From an uncultured Oscillospiraceae bacterium (GTDB lineage Bacteria > Bacillota > Clostridia > Oscillospirales > Oscillospiraceae): 64,000 nucleotides of DNA. Below are positions 25,525-33,299 of the stretch, piece by piece. The number at the start of each line of letters is the position of its first letter. Position 1 is the stretch's first letter. The position numbers and the translations under genes were made by a program. The DNA is taken from the NCBI GenBank assembly GCA_910587255.1, contig CAJUKT010000091.1:100675-164674 (forward strand). Reading direction: 5' to 3'. The notes under the pieces were generated by a model that was given only the letters and a program-made list of their open reading frames with translations, did no database searches and had not been told where the DNA came from.

Positions 25525-25863
25525 TTAGCAAGATACACTTCCGCTGTGTTTCTCATTCACCACATAGTAGGCCGTGCGCTCCTCCGGCTTGACATACAGC
25601 TTCAAATCTGTGATGGGGGTGCGCTTCTTGACTTGCCGGAAGTCGGCCCTTGCCGCCTCCACCAGCGTACCCAGGTCTACCTCGGCACCCTGGAACTGCA
25701 CAATGACAGTGGGCTTGAGGCTGTCCGCCTTGACCTTACTCTCAGCACGGGCCTTGGCCGCCGCGGCCTTTTCCTCTGCCGTCATGGGCTTTCTGCCGCC
25801 CCGCTTTTTGGGCGCCTGCTCGATGGCTTCCCCAGTCGTTTTTACCTTGTCCATAGTAGTCAC
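25525..25863 (-). CDS. Small DUF6465-like protein
   Basis: 112 aa (109 aa from the internal Met at position 4). The N-terminal half is Lys/Ala/Glu-rich and low complexity (AEEKAAAAKARAESK). The C-terminal half, with IVQFQGAEVDL--LVEAARADF and LKLYVKPEERTAYYVVN, resembles DUF6465 proteins, which are common and uncharacterised in Clostridia. A good promoter lies upstream (25902-25929). Function is unknown. Confidence 0.75.
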   Translation of the reverse strand: MTTMDKVKTTGEAIEQAPKKRGGRKPMTAEEKAAAAKARAESKVKADSLKPTVIVQFQGAEVDLGTLVEAARADFRQVKKRTPITDLKLYVKPEERTAYYVVNEKHSGSVSC

Positions 25864-25901
25864 CCCTGCTTTTATAATTGATTGGGACAGGACTCCATCA
25901 A

Positions 25902-25929
25902 ATTATATATGATCATGGTAAAAAAACAA
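25902..25929 (-). promoter_or_regulatory. Sigma-A promoter for DUF6465-like gene
   Basis: Minus-strand TTGTTT (25929-25924), a 16-bp spacer, and TATAAT (25907-25902), about 40 bp upstream of the start codon. Confidence 0.65.
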
Positions 25930-26001
25930 GGAATACGCCTGTTGTTCTTCTGCAAGGTTTATGTCGCCTTGCGGGGAAGAAGTTGCCCGATGAATTGGGG
26001 C

Positions 26002-26451
26002 TTATAGTTCAAGCCCCATCAGGATCACTTCCTCCTCTTTTTTGAACCCATACTTCTCATAAAACTTCGGCAGTATGCCTTCGCCAACGGTGATGAGATG
26101 CACGCCCGCCATGCCCTGTCTCTTGATATCTTCCAAACATTGTTCCAGCAGCTCTTTCGCGATCCCGCGACGCTGGTAAGCTGGATCGACGGCTAAATCG
26201 TTGATTTCAAAGGTCCGGCCATAGTGAAACAGCATGGATGTCCCCAAAATGAAGCCTACAACCTGCCCGTCTATCAAATATTCAAGCCCATAGGCCTGTT
26301 TTGATTCCAGCAATTCCTTGACATGGACAATGGCATCCTCCGTCCTCCAGGAATCGTTCCATGGCTCCCCAGAAAAAGCGGCGGCGTAGATCTCCCCATA
26401 CCGTTCAAGGTGTTCCATCCCGCAAGGCTGAATATTCTTATCACGGTTCAT
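26002..26451 (-). CDS. GNAT-family N-acetyltransferase
   Basis: 149 aa from the ATG preceded by GGGGAGG; upstream in-frame codons to 26487 lack a ribosome binding site. The acetyl-CoA-binding motif A is clear: INDLAVDPAYQRRGIAKELLEQ, with motif B at FYEKYGFKK. The substrate is not predictable. It follows the DUF4317 gene by about 20 bp, so the two are likely cotranscribed. Confidence 0.88.
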   Translation of the reverse strand: MNRDKNIQPCGMEHLERYGEIYAAAFSGEPWNDSWRTEDAIVHVKELLESKQAYGLEYLIDGQVVGFILGTSMLFHYGRTFEINDLAVDPAYQRRGIAKELLEQCLEDIKRQGMAGVHLITVGEGILPKFYEKYGFKKEEEVILMGLEL

Positions 26452-26470
26452 ATTGTTGCCTCCCCAAGCT

Positions 26471-27628
26471 TCATTTTTCACCGTCATTGCCGGAATTCAC
26501 CCAGTCCACCGGCATCCCGTTCACTTCCAGCCCCTCCCCGGCGGGGATAAGGAGATACTTCTTCCCGTCGATCACCCGCGTCTCCACCAGGTAGCTGTGC
26601 TCCGGGTCAATGGAGAGGGCGGCGTCCGCCGTTTTCACCTCGAACCGTTTGCTATCGATGAGGTTGGCAGGACTGAGGGCCGTGTCCTCGCCGAACAGCT
26701 CCCCGCACTTCCCGCAGAAAGCGGCGATCTGCTGTTCCTCTGCGCCGCAGTCCCGCAGGATGGCGGTCACGTCCTTCGCGGTGACGGCCAGGGGCTCCGG
26801 GTCTTTGGCCTCCCGGTGCTCCTCAATTTTAGCGGTCAGACGTTCATGGACGGCCTGCACCACCTCCAGGCCGCAGGCTCCCTCCAGCCCCTCCCGCAGG
26901 GCGGACTGGAACGCCTCCCGCTGTTCCCCGGCGGACATGGGGGGTTCGGTGTGGAAGATGGCGTCCAAGAACTCCTGGTGCAGCTCGTCCGGCTTGCGGG
27001 CGTAGGCCAGGGCGTTGTAGATGTTGGCCGCCCTGTCGTCAAAGGCAGGAAACAGGAAGCCCAGCTCCGGCGGGGAGACGATCTGGCTGGCGGCGCAGTT
27101 GTGGAACTCGTTCTCCCCGGGGCAGTAGCCCAGCTCCAGCTTGCCGTCCTTCACCGGGCAGATACAGCACACGATGTAGGAGAACACGGTGTCGCCCTCA
27201 TCCGCGCGATCCTCGCCATCCTTGCCACGATGGGGTACATCGTAGGCGTCGTGGGCCAGCAGGATGAGGTAATTGCTGTCCCCCATGTCCAGGCTGTCGA
27301 TGACCGCCTGATAGAACTCCTGCCGCACCTCGCCGTCCTTCAGCCTGGAATCCCGCAGGGCCATGAGGCGGCGGTGTTCGTCGCTGTCCGCCACCTGCTG
27401 GGTGGAGAACACGATGTCGATGAGGTTCCGGCCCAGGGCGCCGGACAGGGCTTTCTTCAACAGGTTTAAGTATTTCTCCGCCTCCTCCTCGGGCATCCGA
27501 TCCAGGGGCTCGTTCAGGTAGGAGACGATCTCCTTTTGGCTGTTCACATAGCAGCCACAGATGTGGCTGATGGCGTTTTTGCCCAACTTGAAGCGGCGTT
27601 TCAGTTCGCTGGTCTCTTTCTGATTCAT
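26471..27628 (-). CDS. DUF4317 family protein
   Basis: 385 aa, full length for the family. Recognisable conserved N-terminus: ELKRRFKLGKNAISHICGCYVN, then NLIDIVFSTQQVADSDEHRRLMALRDS. These cytoplasmic proteins are widespread in Clostridia and have no known function. Driven by a strong promoter at 27690-27718 with hairpins in the 5' region. It is followed by the GNAT gene. Confidence 0.88.
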   Translation of the reverse strand: MNQKETSELKRRFKLGKNAISHICGCYVNSQKEIVSYLNEPLDRMPEEEAEKYLNLLKKALSGALGRNLIDIVFSTQQVADSDEHRRLMALRDSRLKDGEVRQEFYQAVIDSLDMGDSNYLILLAHDAYDVPHRGKDGEDRADEGDTVFSYIVCCICPVKDGKLELGYCPGENEFHNCAASQIVSPPELGFLFPAFDDRAANIYNALAYARKPDELHQEFLDAIFHTEPPMSAGEQREAFQSALREGLEGACGLEVVQAVHERLTAKIEEHREAKDPEPLAVTAKDVTAILRDCGAEEQQIAAFCGKCGELFGEDTALSPANLIDSKRFEVKTADAALSIDPEHSYLVETRVIDGKKYLLIPAGEGLEVNGMPVDWVNSGNDGEK

Positions 27629-27653
27629 GGTAACCTCGCAGTTTCAAATGTAT

Positions 27654-27707
27654 TTTGCGCGGGTGCCGCGCAATCAAAGCAGCCGCTTCATTATAGAGGA
27701 AAGCGGC
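27654..27707. promoter_or_regulatory. Two hairpins in DUF4317 promoter/leader
   Basis: One perfect stem TTGCGCGG/CCGCGCAA (27654-27672) falls in the 5' untranslated region. A second inverted repeat GCCGCTT/AAGCGGC (27682-27707) encloses the -10 box. The second could be an operator, or the end-hairpin of the YolD operon. Confidence 0.45.
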
Positions 27708-27718
27708 AAAATTTACAA
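27690..27718 (-). promoter_or_regulatory. Sigma-A promoter for DUF4317-GNAT operon
   Basis: Minus-strand TTGTAA (27718-27713), 17-bp spacer, TATAAT (27695-27690). The -35 overlaps the stop codon of the YolD-like gene, so the two operons abut directly. Confidence 0.75.
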
Positions 27719-28129
27719 GCCCTGCCCTGGCGGCGCCTGGGCTTCGATCTCCAGAATATCCTCAACGGGGATGGCTGTCCGGTCCGTGAGAATGACCTGC
27801 CCCTCCAGCGGATCAATTTTTTTGATTGTCCCCACGGTGGTGACGTAGGCTCCGCCGTCCTTCCGTTCATCGGGCAGGAACCAAGTGAACGCACCCACTC
27901 CGCCTGTCTCCAGCAGCAGGCGGAGTTTTTCGTCCAAAAGGGTCTTTTCCTCCTCCGTCAGTTCTATTCTTTGGTCAGTGAGCCGGGCCGTTTCCTCAAT
28001 GGCGGCACCGTGGCCGACAAGTGCCGCGAACGGAGAGAAGATGGCCGCCCGATCCGCCAAAGGCATACGGGGATGCTTGGCCGAGGTAGGGTGGGGCAGA
28101 TTGATGATATCGTCATATGTGCCGCTCAC
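27713..28129 (-). CDS. YolD-like protein
   Basis: 138 aa. The YolD-like domain is recognisable from RMPLADRAAIFSPFAAL near the N-terminus and a C-terminal beta-rich half (GTIKKIDPLEGQVILTD). YolD-like proteins are typically encoded with Y-family polymerases in Firmicutes and were proposed as functional partners analogous to UmuD. Here the ATG overlaps the polymerase stop (ATGA), so translation is coupled. Confidence 0.88.
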   Translation of the reverse strand: MSGTYDDIINLPHPTSAKHPRMPLADRAAIFSPFAALVGHGAAIEETARLTDQRIELTEEEKTLLDEKLRLLLETGGVGAFTWFLPDERKDGGAYVTTVGTIKKIDPLEGQVILTDRTAIPVEDILEIEAQAPPGQGL

Positions 28130-29649
28130 GCCTTATGCCCTCCAATTCTACCGTTACGATCTGCGGCGGTGGCGCCGTCCACAAGATTCGTCCCCTTCAA
28201 AATGGCGTTCTTGCCGTATTTGCTTTTGATGCCCAGCATGGCCTCCTGGAGCTTCCGCTCCCGGGCCAGCTCCGCCGTCTCCGCCTCCTTTTGGGCCTGG
28301 GCGGCGGCGTAGTCGGTGAACAGGTCAAGCTGCTCCATGGCGGGTTCGGCGGGAACGTCAGCTTCAGCCGTTACCCGGTTGGCGGTGAGGTACATCCGCC
28401 GGATCAGCAGGTTCTTGTCCACGATGCGGTCATACAGCTCCAGGATCGCCGCCGCAATTTTCTTGGAGGAGGCGGTGTACCCCTCCAGATTGGCAGTGCC
28501 GTGGGCGTGCTTGGGGATCTGCCGCCCGTAGCGGTCTGTCTTGACCTCGCCGTGGTACTGCTTCCGGCGCTGGGAATCCCGGAGGTTTTCGATGTCGTAG
28601 CCCACGGTGAGGGTAAGCTGGTTGGTGGTCAGCCGCTGGCCCACCAGATCCAGGGCGAGCTGATCCGCCATCTCCCAAGCCACCAGCCGGGCCTTGTCAC
28701 AGGGGTAGGGGGCGGTAAGCACTTGGCCGGAGCCCACGCTTTTGGCCTCCGGCCTGTACGCCTTGATGTCGGCCATCGTCACCGGCTCATAGCCCCAGGC
28801 GTGATCCACCAATATCTCCGCGTTCACGCCGAACATCTTGTAAAGCAACTCCTCGTTGTAGTAGTCGGCGGGACTGCCGATGGAGCACCGGGCGATGTCC
28901 CCCATAGTGTGCAGGCCCTGGGCCTCCAGCTTTTTGGCGTAGCCCGGGCCCACCCGCCAGAAGTCGGTGAGGGGGCGGTGATCCCACAGCAGGCGGCGGT
29001 AGCTCATCTCATCCATCTCGGCGATGCGCACGCCGCTCTTGTCCGGCTTGGTATGCTTGGCCCAGATGTCCATGGCCACCTTCGCCAGATAGAGGTTTGT
29101 GCCGATGCCCGCCGTGGCGGTGATGCCGGTGGTGTCCAGCACGTCCAGCACGATCTTCCGGGCCAGCTCCCGGGGGGAGAGCTTGTAGGTGGGCAGGTAG
29201 TTGGTCACGTCCATCAGCACCTCGTCAATCGAGTATGGGAAAATGTCTTCAGGGGCCACATACTTCAAATAGACGTTGTAAATCTTCATGCTCCATTCGA
29301 TATAGTGGGCCATCCGGGGCGGGGCCACCAGGTAGTCCAGGGCCAGCTCCGGGTGTTCCTTCACGTCCGGATCATGCCAGGAGGAGCCGGTGAGCTGCTG
29401 TCCCGGGGCCCTCTGACGCCGCTGGGCGTTCACCTCCGCTAGCTTCTGCACCACCTCGAACAGCCGCGCCCGGCCTGATATGCCGTAGGCTTTCAAAGAG
29501 GGGGTAACCGCAAGGCAGATGGTCTTTTCTGTACGGCTTTTATCCGCTACCACAAGGTTTGTGGTCAACGGGTCAAGACCGCGTTCCACACACTCCACGC
29601 TCCCATAAAACGACTTGAGATCTATGGCAAGATAAATATGATCTTTCAT
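28126..29649 (-). CDS. Y-family translesion DNA polymerase (UmuC/DinB class)
   Basis: 507 aa. The palm carboxylates are D10 (YLAIDLKSFYGSVE) and D142-E143 (YSIDEVLMD). The finger motif, the thumb helix-hairpin-helix (FWRVGPGYAKKLEAQGLHTMGDIA) and a C-terminal little-finger region follow. Length and the YolD partner match the UvrX/YqjW-type branch often found on plasmids, phages and ICEs. It starts behind AGGAGG, with a consensus promoter carrying a LexA-like half-site. Predicted to bypass lesions during the SOS response. Confidence 0.93.
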   Translation of the reverse strand: MKDHIYLAIDLKSFYGSVECVERGLDPLTTNLVVADKSRTEKTICLAVTPSLKAYGISGRARLFEVVQKLAEVNAQRRQRAPGQQLTGSSWHDPDVKEHPELALDYLVAPPRMAHYIEWSMKIYNVYLKYVAPEDIFPYSIDEVLMDVTNYLPTYKLSPRELARKIVLDVLDTTGITATAGIGTNLYLAKVAMDIWAKHTKPDKSGVRIAEMDEMSYRRLLWDHRPLTDFWRVGPGYAKKLEAQGLHTMGDIARCSIGSPADYYNEELLYKMFGVNAEILVDHAWGYEPVTMADIKAYRPEAKSVGSGQVLTAPYPCDKARLVAWEMADQLALDLVGQRLTTNQLTLTVGYDIENLRDSQRRKQYHGEVKTDRYGRQIPKHAHGTANLEGYTASSKKIAAAILELYDRIVDKNLLIRRMYLTANRVTAEADVPAEPAMEQLDLFTDYAAAQAQKEAETAELARERKLQEAMLGIKSKYGKNAILKGTNLVDGATAADRNGRIGGHKA

Positions 29650-29676
29650 GCACAGCCCACCTCCTGAGCAGAACAA

Positions 29677-29715
29677 GAACATTTGTATTATATAACTGCC
29701 ATAGACAAAAAGCAA
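29677..29715 (-). promoter_or_regulatory. Promoter of polymerase operon with LexA-like site
   Basis: Minus-strand TTGCTT (29715-29710), 17-bp spacer, TATAAT (29692-29687). GAACATTTGTAT (29677-29688 on the plus strand) overlaps the -10. It resembles one and a half arms of the Firmicute SOS box (GAAC-4-GTTC). The second arm is imperfect, so LexA control is tentative. Confidence 0.55.
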
Positions 29716-30020
29716 GAGGAAACATATCCTTATCGTAATATGTCGTATCATGTCGAACGCATTCCCACCCGTTTCACAAATGCTCCACACAAATTACACG
29801 CTTCCCCAATAAACTACATATTGTGGCAGAAATAGAAAACCTTGTTACTTGCCCCTATATTTTGCTCTTTTCAATATAACTAAACTCATTCACCAAATGT
29901 TTTAAAATTTGATCGGCAAGGCGGCAGCTCATGCTGCCATGTTCCCTAAGTGACCAAGGGGATCGATTCTGTCGCCTGTGTGCCGGCAACAGCAAACGGA
30001 AGAAGGTTTCTATGTGATGG

Positions 30021-30206
30021 ATGTTTTATGCCATCGCATTGAGACGGTCCGCCGTTTCCATGTGCCAGGACACACGGATTACAGGGATCTGCGACGTAGT
30101 GCTCGACAGCATAGGACGGGAACGAAAAAGCGCCCACGGAGAGATGACGACCCGCCTCCTGCTGAAAGATCTTGCCCTAACGGACCTCCCAATGCCCAAC
30201 CAATAG
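30021..30206 (+). CDS. Possible small protein before terminator
   Basis: 61 codons, ending inside the first arm of a strong terminator. A purine-rich GAAGAAGG lies upstream of several ATGs but is poorly spaced for this one. The sequence (ITGICDVVLDSIGRERKSAHGEMTTRLLLKD) is not low complexity, but I do not recognise it. The stretch 29720-30320 otherwise shows no supported gene. It could equally be a short non-coding transcript. Confidence 0.25.
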   Translation: MFYAIALRRSAVSMCQDTRITGICDVVLDSIGRERKSAHGEMTTRLLLKDLALTDLPMPNQ

Positions 30207-30246
30207 CCGGTCTTGTACTTCGGTACGAGGCCGGCTGCTTTTTTGT
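30205..30246 (+). terminator. Rho-independent terminator with UUCG tetraloop
   Basis: A 14-bp stem (AGCCGGTCTTGTAC paired with GTACGAGGCCGGCT, two G-U pairs) is closed by a TTCG tetraloop and followed by a T-rich tail. A terminator this strong implies a transcript coming from the left, although no convincing gene is there. Confidence 0.85.
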
Positions 30247-30326
30247 TTTTGCTTATACTCCCATTCGTTGCCGGGGACCGCCGCCTCTTTGCCTGAGAAT
30301 TAAAATCAGACAAAGGAGGCTGCCCC

Positions 30327-30740
30327 GTGAAACGGCAAAATGATGGCAAGGGCGAGATAAATGCCCTGCAGAATCAGTTCACGGCGTATCTGTTGGTTGC
30401 AGTGCGGCATCAGAAATACGCCTATTTCAACAGGCAAAGCCGATTGAAAAGCCAGGAAATTTCAGTTGACTATCAATCTGTGCAGTTTACAGATGGAAAT
30501 ACCGAAAGTTCGCATTGGGAGGATTTTCCGTCGATGTGGCAAATGGAGGACACCCCAATGACGCGGGCGCTGGAGCATCTCACCGAGCGGGAGCGTTACA
30601 TTCTACTAGGGCGTGTTTTAGGGAGCCGAAGCTATAAGGAACTGTCCGGGTCGCTGGGTCTGCGGTATAACGGCACCGCTGCCGCGTACCGCAGAGTCAT
30701 CCAAAAGCTACGGAAGGAATTGGGAGGCGGCAAACCGTGA
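30327..30740 (+). CDS. Sigma-70 region-4-like protein of mobile element
   Basis: 137 aa, GTG start 7 bp after AGGAGG. The C-terminal half is a sigma region 4/HTH (ALEHLTERERYILLGRVLGSRSYKELSGSLGLRYNGTAAAYRRVIQKL). Size and layout resemble the Orf7-type sigma-like regulators of Tn916-family elements. It overlaps the next gene by 4 bp. It probably controls element genes; the target is unknown. Confidence 0.78.
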   Translation: MKRQNDGKGEINALQNQFTAYLLVAVRHQKYAYFNRQSRLKSQEISVDYQSVQFTDGNTESSHWEDFPSMWQMEDTPMTRALEHLTERERYILLGRVLGSRSYKELSGSLGLRYNGTAAAYRRVIQKLRKELGGGKP

Positions 30741-30919
30741 ATTTCAAAGATTTATTGTTACAGGCCAAAGACGGCAGCGAATCCGCCGTTATAGAACTCC
30801 TGGAGCTATACAAACCATTGCTGTTAAAAGAGTCCTTGCATGACGGCAGGTTTGACGAAGACCTATACCAGGAGCTGTGTATCACCTTGCTCGGCTGCAT
30901 CCGTAATTTCCGCATCTAA
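30737..30919 (+). CDS. HTH_16-type small element protein
   Basis: 60 aa. MNFKDLLLQAKDGSESAVIELLELYKPLL--FDEDLYQEL matches the helix-turn-helix_16 (Tn916 Orf8-like) pattern, which resembles sigma region 2. GTG start overlaps the stop of the preceding sigma-like gene (GTGA). Together they look like a split sigma factor controlling transfer or excision of an element. Confidence 0.75.
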   Translation: MNFKDLLLQAKDGSESAVIELLELYKPLLLKESLHDGRFDEDLYQELCITLLGCIRNFRI

Positions 30920-30925
30920 CGTAAA

Positions 30926-30960
30926 CAGGGCGGGGTCTCACACTGTGAGACCCCGCCCTG
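30926..30960. terminator. Perfect GC-rich hairpin between convergent genes
   Basis: 17-bp arms (CAGGGCGGGGTCTCACA and its complement) around a single base. It follows the HTH_16 gene and faces the end of the leftward toxin gene. No T-run is present, so it probably ends transcription from both sides only partly. Confidence 0.65.
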
Positions 30961-30998
30961 GCTTCCATGTACTTATCAGAACCTGCAGAAGGTTATCT

Positions 30999-31325
30999 TC
31001 ATTCAAGCAACTGTTCAATCTCCCGTTTCGCATAAATCACGCGGGCCACCGTTACCAGCTTCTTTCCCTCATCTACCCAATAGAACATGATGTAGTTCTG
31101 CACCAGCCGTTTTCGATACTCGTGCTTCAGCGGCCTGATTGGAGTATAGGCGGGATTTGCGTAGGGGAACCCCGGTATGCTGTCCCCCGCTTGAATCAGC
31201 TCCATGGCCAGCCGCTCCGCAGCAGATGGATTGCAAAGCTCCCGGCTGATATACCGCACAATGTCTACCATATCCTGACGGGCCGCAGGCAAATACTCCA
31301 GTTTATACAACCTGCTCCCCTCCAA
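30999..31325 (-). CDS. RelE/ParE-family toxin
   Basis: 108 aa. The RelE/ParE fold is recognised from the N-terminal YKLEYLPAARQDMVDIVRYI, the central IRPLKHEYRKRLVQNYIMFYWVDEG and the C-terminal VARVIYAKREIEQLL. Such toxins cleave mRNA at ribosomes or poison gyrase. It overlaps the antitoxin gene by 23 bp, the usual antitoxin-first order. Confidence 0.88.
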   Translation of the reverse strand: MEGSRLYKLEYLPAARQDMVDIVRYISRELCNPSAAERLAMELIQAGDSIPGFPYANPAYTPIRPLKHEYRKRLVQNYIMFYWVDEGKKLVTVARVIYAKREIEQLLE

Positions 31326-31581
31326 TAGCCTCCCGCATCGCTTGCAGGATCTCTTTTGAAGAGTACCGCTTGTCTGTCAGCTCTGCTTCCCGCTCCGCCG
31401 CCTGGAGCTTAAAATAGACTTCGCTCTCAAATTGCAGCGATTCAAAAGCCTCCATGCTCATAACAACCATGTCCCCATACCCGTTTTTCGTCAGAAACAC
31501 GGGCTGTGCTGTCTCATGAACTGTCTTTGAAATATCGGCAAAGTTGTTCCGCAGATCGGACACGGGCCGTATCATTTTCAT
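31303..31581 (-). CDS. Phd/YefM-family antitoxin
   Basis: 92 aa. The N-terminal Phd/YefM DNA-binding fold (IRPVSDLRNNFADISKTVHETAQPVFLTKNGYGDMVVMSMEAFE) is typical. The C-terminal acidic part should wrap the toxin. GGAGG lies 7 bp upstream. It probably represses its own promoter through the palindrome at 31600-31625. Confidence 0.9.
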   Translation of the reverse strand: MKMIRPVSDLRNNFADISKTVHETAQPVFLTKNGYGDMVVMSMEAFESLQFESEVYFKLQAAEREAELTDKRYSSKEILQAMREAIGGEQVV

Positions 31582-31599
31582 AGTATCGCCTCCGATATT

Positions 31600-31629
31600 T
31601 ATTTTAGCACAATTACGCTAAAATATCAA
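31600..31629 (-). promoter_or_regulatory. Toxin-antitoxin promoter with overlapping operator
   Basis: Minus-strand TTGATA (31629-31624), 17-bp spacer, TAAAAT (31606-31601). Arms TATTTTAGC and GCTAAAATA (31600-31625) with an 8-bp spacer cover both boxes. This is the expected layout for an autorepressed Phd-type module. Confidence 0.75.
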
Positions 31630-31671
31630 TGCTCTACTCTTGCTTTTTGCATGGCATATTATCCCGCCAAT

Positions 31672-32133
31672 TTAATGCGCTGAATAGCCGTCCATCCAAG
31701 CCACCAGCAGCTGCCGGGCCCGGGCGTCGTCAAAGCCCAGTTCCGGGAACTCTCGCTGCAAATATGCCACAGCGCCAAACATATTCGTGGCGCCGGAATC
31801 GCGCAGATGATCCAGATAATCAAAGTATTTTTTCATTACCGGATCCTTCCGTAGGAGCATTTTGCGGCACTTGTCCAGATCGTCCTCCCGAAAGGCTCCG
31901 CCGGTGGAATAGTTCCACTCCACGGTTCCGTCCTCGTACTGATGAAGGCCGTGGGCCGTAAAGCTCCAGCCGTCACTCATGCGAACCATAACGGCCTGGT
32001 GTTCACCCAGCGCCACAGCCTTTTGCATGGCTTCATCGCTGGGGTAAGCCGTGTTGGAAAGACAGCAATATTCCCTGCCGTTTCGATTGGCATAGACCTG
32101 GCCTATGATGGGCGCAATGTAGTTTCCTTGCAT
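31672..32133 (-). CDS. Uncharacterised 153-aa protein
   Basis: I do not recognise it. The N-terminal ~80 residues are beta-rich with aromatic residues (DGWSFTAHGLHQYEDGTVEWNYSTGG). The C-terminal part is helical and charged (DLDKCRKMLLRKDPVMKKYFDYLDHLRDSG). AAGGAGG precedes the start. First of a leftward series of small element genes; no signal peptide or membrane segment. Confidence 0.7.
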   Translation of the reverse strand: MQGNYIAPIIGQVYANRNGREYCCLSNTAYPSDEAMQKAVALGEHQAVMVRMSDGWSFTAHGLHQYEDGTVEWNYSTGGAFREDDLDKCRKMLLRKDPVMKKYFDYLDHLRDSGATNMFGAVAYLQREFPELGFDDARARQLLVAWMDGYSAH

Positions 32134-32166
32134 TTTGCGGTTCCTCCTTAATATCTTTATCGAGCG

Positions 32167-32694
32167 TCAAACATCTTCCGCCCAGGATCCATCCCCTGGG
32201 GCATCTTTAACCGGGGAGGGCTTTCCCCCGGATTCCTTCTCAGCGGCCTTCCTGGCCTTGGCCTCCGCAGCCTGCTGGGCTTTGAGAAGGCCCATGGTCA
32301 TGGCCTCGCCGCCCGTATCTTCCTCACGATGCTTTTTCCCTTTCCGCTTTTCACACTGTTCCATAGCGGCATCATAGTCATAACCGATCCCTGTCTGGAA
32401 CTTGTCCGCGATCTCGCACAGCTTCTCCGCGTGGAACTCATATTTTATACGGTGGAATCCATGCAGATCCCAGGTGTCGCAAACCATGGTCAGAATTCTC
32501 GAGTAATCCCGCAGAGCGTTCACCGTTTTGCAGATATCCCCATAGCAAGTTCTAATCTCGTGGTCGCCTTCGATGTCGAACACACTCAGGATGACCTCCG
32601 TTCCCATGAACTCCAAGTCTACCGGCCGGGAAACCACCAGCTCATATTCCTCACGGGGCAGATTCGGCCTTTCAGCTGCGTTATTATCATCCAT
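32167..32694 (-). CDS. Uncharacterised 175-aa protein
   Basis: Unrecognised soluble protein. Residues 15-120 are a mixed alpha/beta globular part. The last ~60 are Lys/Glu/Ala-rich and probably disordered or coiled (LLKAQQAAEAKARKAAEKE). AAGGAAGG precedes the start. A long stem-loop separates it from the gene upstream. Confidence 0.68.
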   Translation of the reverse strand: MDDNNAAERPNLPREEYELVVSRPVDLEFMGTEVILSVFDIEGDHEIRTCYGDICKTVNALRDYSRILTMVCDTWDLHGFHRIKYEFHAEKLCEIADKFQTGIGYDYDAAMEQCEKRKGKKHREEDTGGEAMTMGLLKAQQAAEAKARKAAEKESGGKPSPVKDAPGDGSWAEDV

Positions 32695-32715
32695 AGAATT
32701 GCACCTTCCTTTCTG

Positions 32716-32759
32716 CAGCGCCGGGGACTATGGGAGCTGACCCATAAACCCCGGCGCTG
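32716..32759. terminator. Intercistronic stem-loop
   Basis: Arms CAGCGCCGGGG (32716-32726) and CCCCGGCGCTG (32749-32759) enclose a second pairing TATGGG/CCCATA. It lies between two leftward genes and has no T-run. Likely a transcription attenuator or RNA-processing/stability element. Confidence 0.6.
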
Positions 32760-32767
32760 TATGTCAG

Positions 32768-33238
32768 TTACTGCTCGGGACCAGGGAACGGGTTCCCGTC
32801 CCCGTTCTGCACGTCATAATGCTGGTCGAATACCTTATTGTAGCCTTCCTTGCCGGTGGCACCGCAGCTGGGGCACGTCCACTCATAGACACCGCCCTCA
32901 TCCAGCGAGATGTCATTTCCATACTCCAACTCGCCGCCACAGATGGGACATATGCCTTCCTCATCCGCATCAGGGTCTTTGATTTCCAGGCTGCTGCGGT
33001 GGATGTAGTTCACCAGATCTTTGGCTCCCAGGCCAGCCAGCTCTTTGCAGATCGCTATAATGTCGCTGAGCTTTTCCGCTGTATAAAACTTGCCCAGGCT
33101 GGATACGCAGTTCGCAGTCAATGCGGGTACATTCTGGGACTGAATCACTGTACGGCCATTTTGCCACAGCAGTTCCAGCGCCGTGAGCAGGGCCATGCGG
33201 TCGGTGCGGGCCAGCTTGTCAAATCGTTCAAAATCCAT
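32768..33238 (-). CDS. Zinc-ribbon protein, uncharacterised
   Basis: 156 aa. The N-terminal ~90 residues are helical. A C-terminal zinc ribbon has two Cys pairs, CPICGG and CPSCGA, about 26 residues apart. The end is acidic and Pro/Gly-rich. AAGGAG is placed well for the ATG. Zinc binding is well supported; the role is unknown. Confidence 0.72.
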   Translation of the reverse strand: MDFERFDKLARTDRMALLTALELLWQNGRTVIQSQNVPALTANCVSSLGKFYTAEKLSDIIAICKELAGLGAKDLVNYIHRSSLEIKDPDADEEGICPICGGELEYGNDISLDEGGVYEWTCPSCGATGKEGYNKVFDQHYDVQNGDGNPFPGPEQ

Positions 33239-33299
33239 CGTATACGCTCCTTATGTAGTAAAATCGCAGTAGACGCGCTTGCCTTTATACTGTGTCTCA

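Noticed and set aside
29978..30343. A 121-codon plus-strand frame before the sigma-like gene
   Set aside because: It runs through the strong UUCG terminator and into the next gene's ribosome binding site, so it is not a real coding region.
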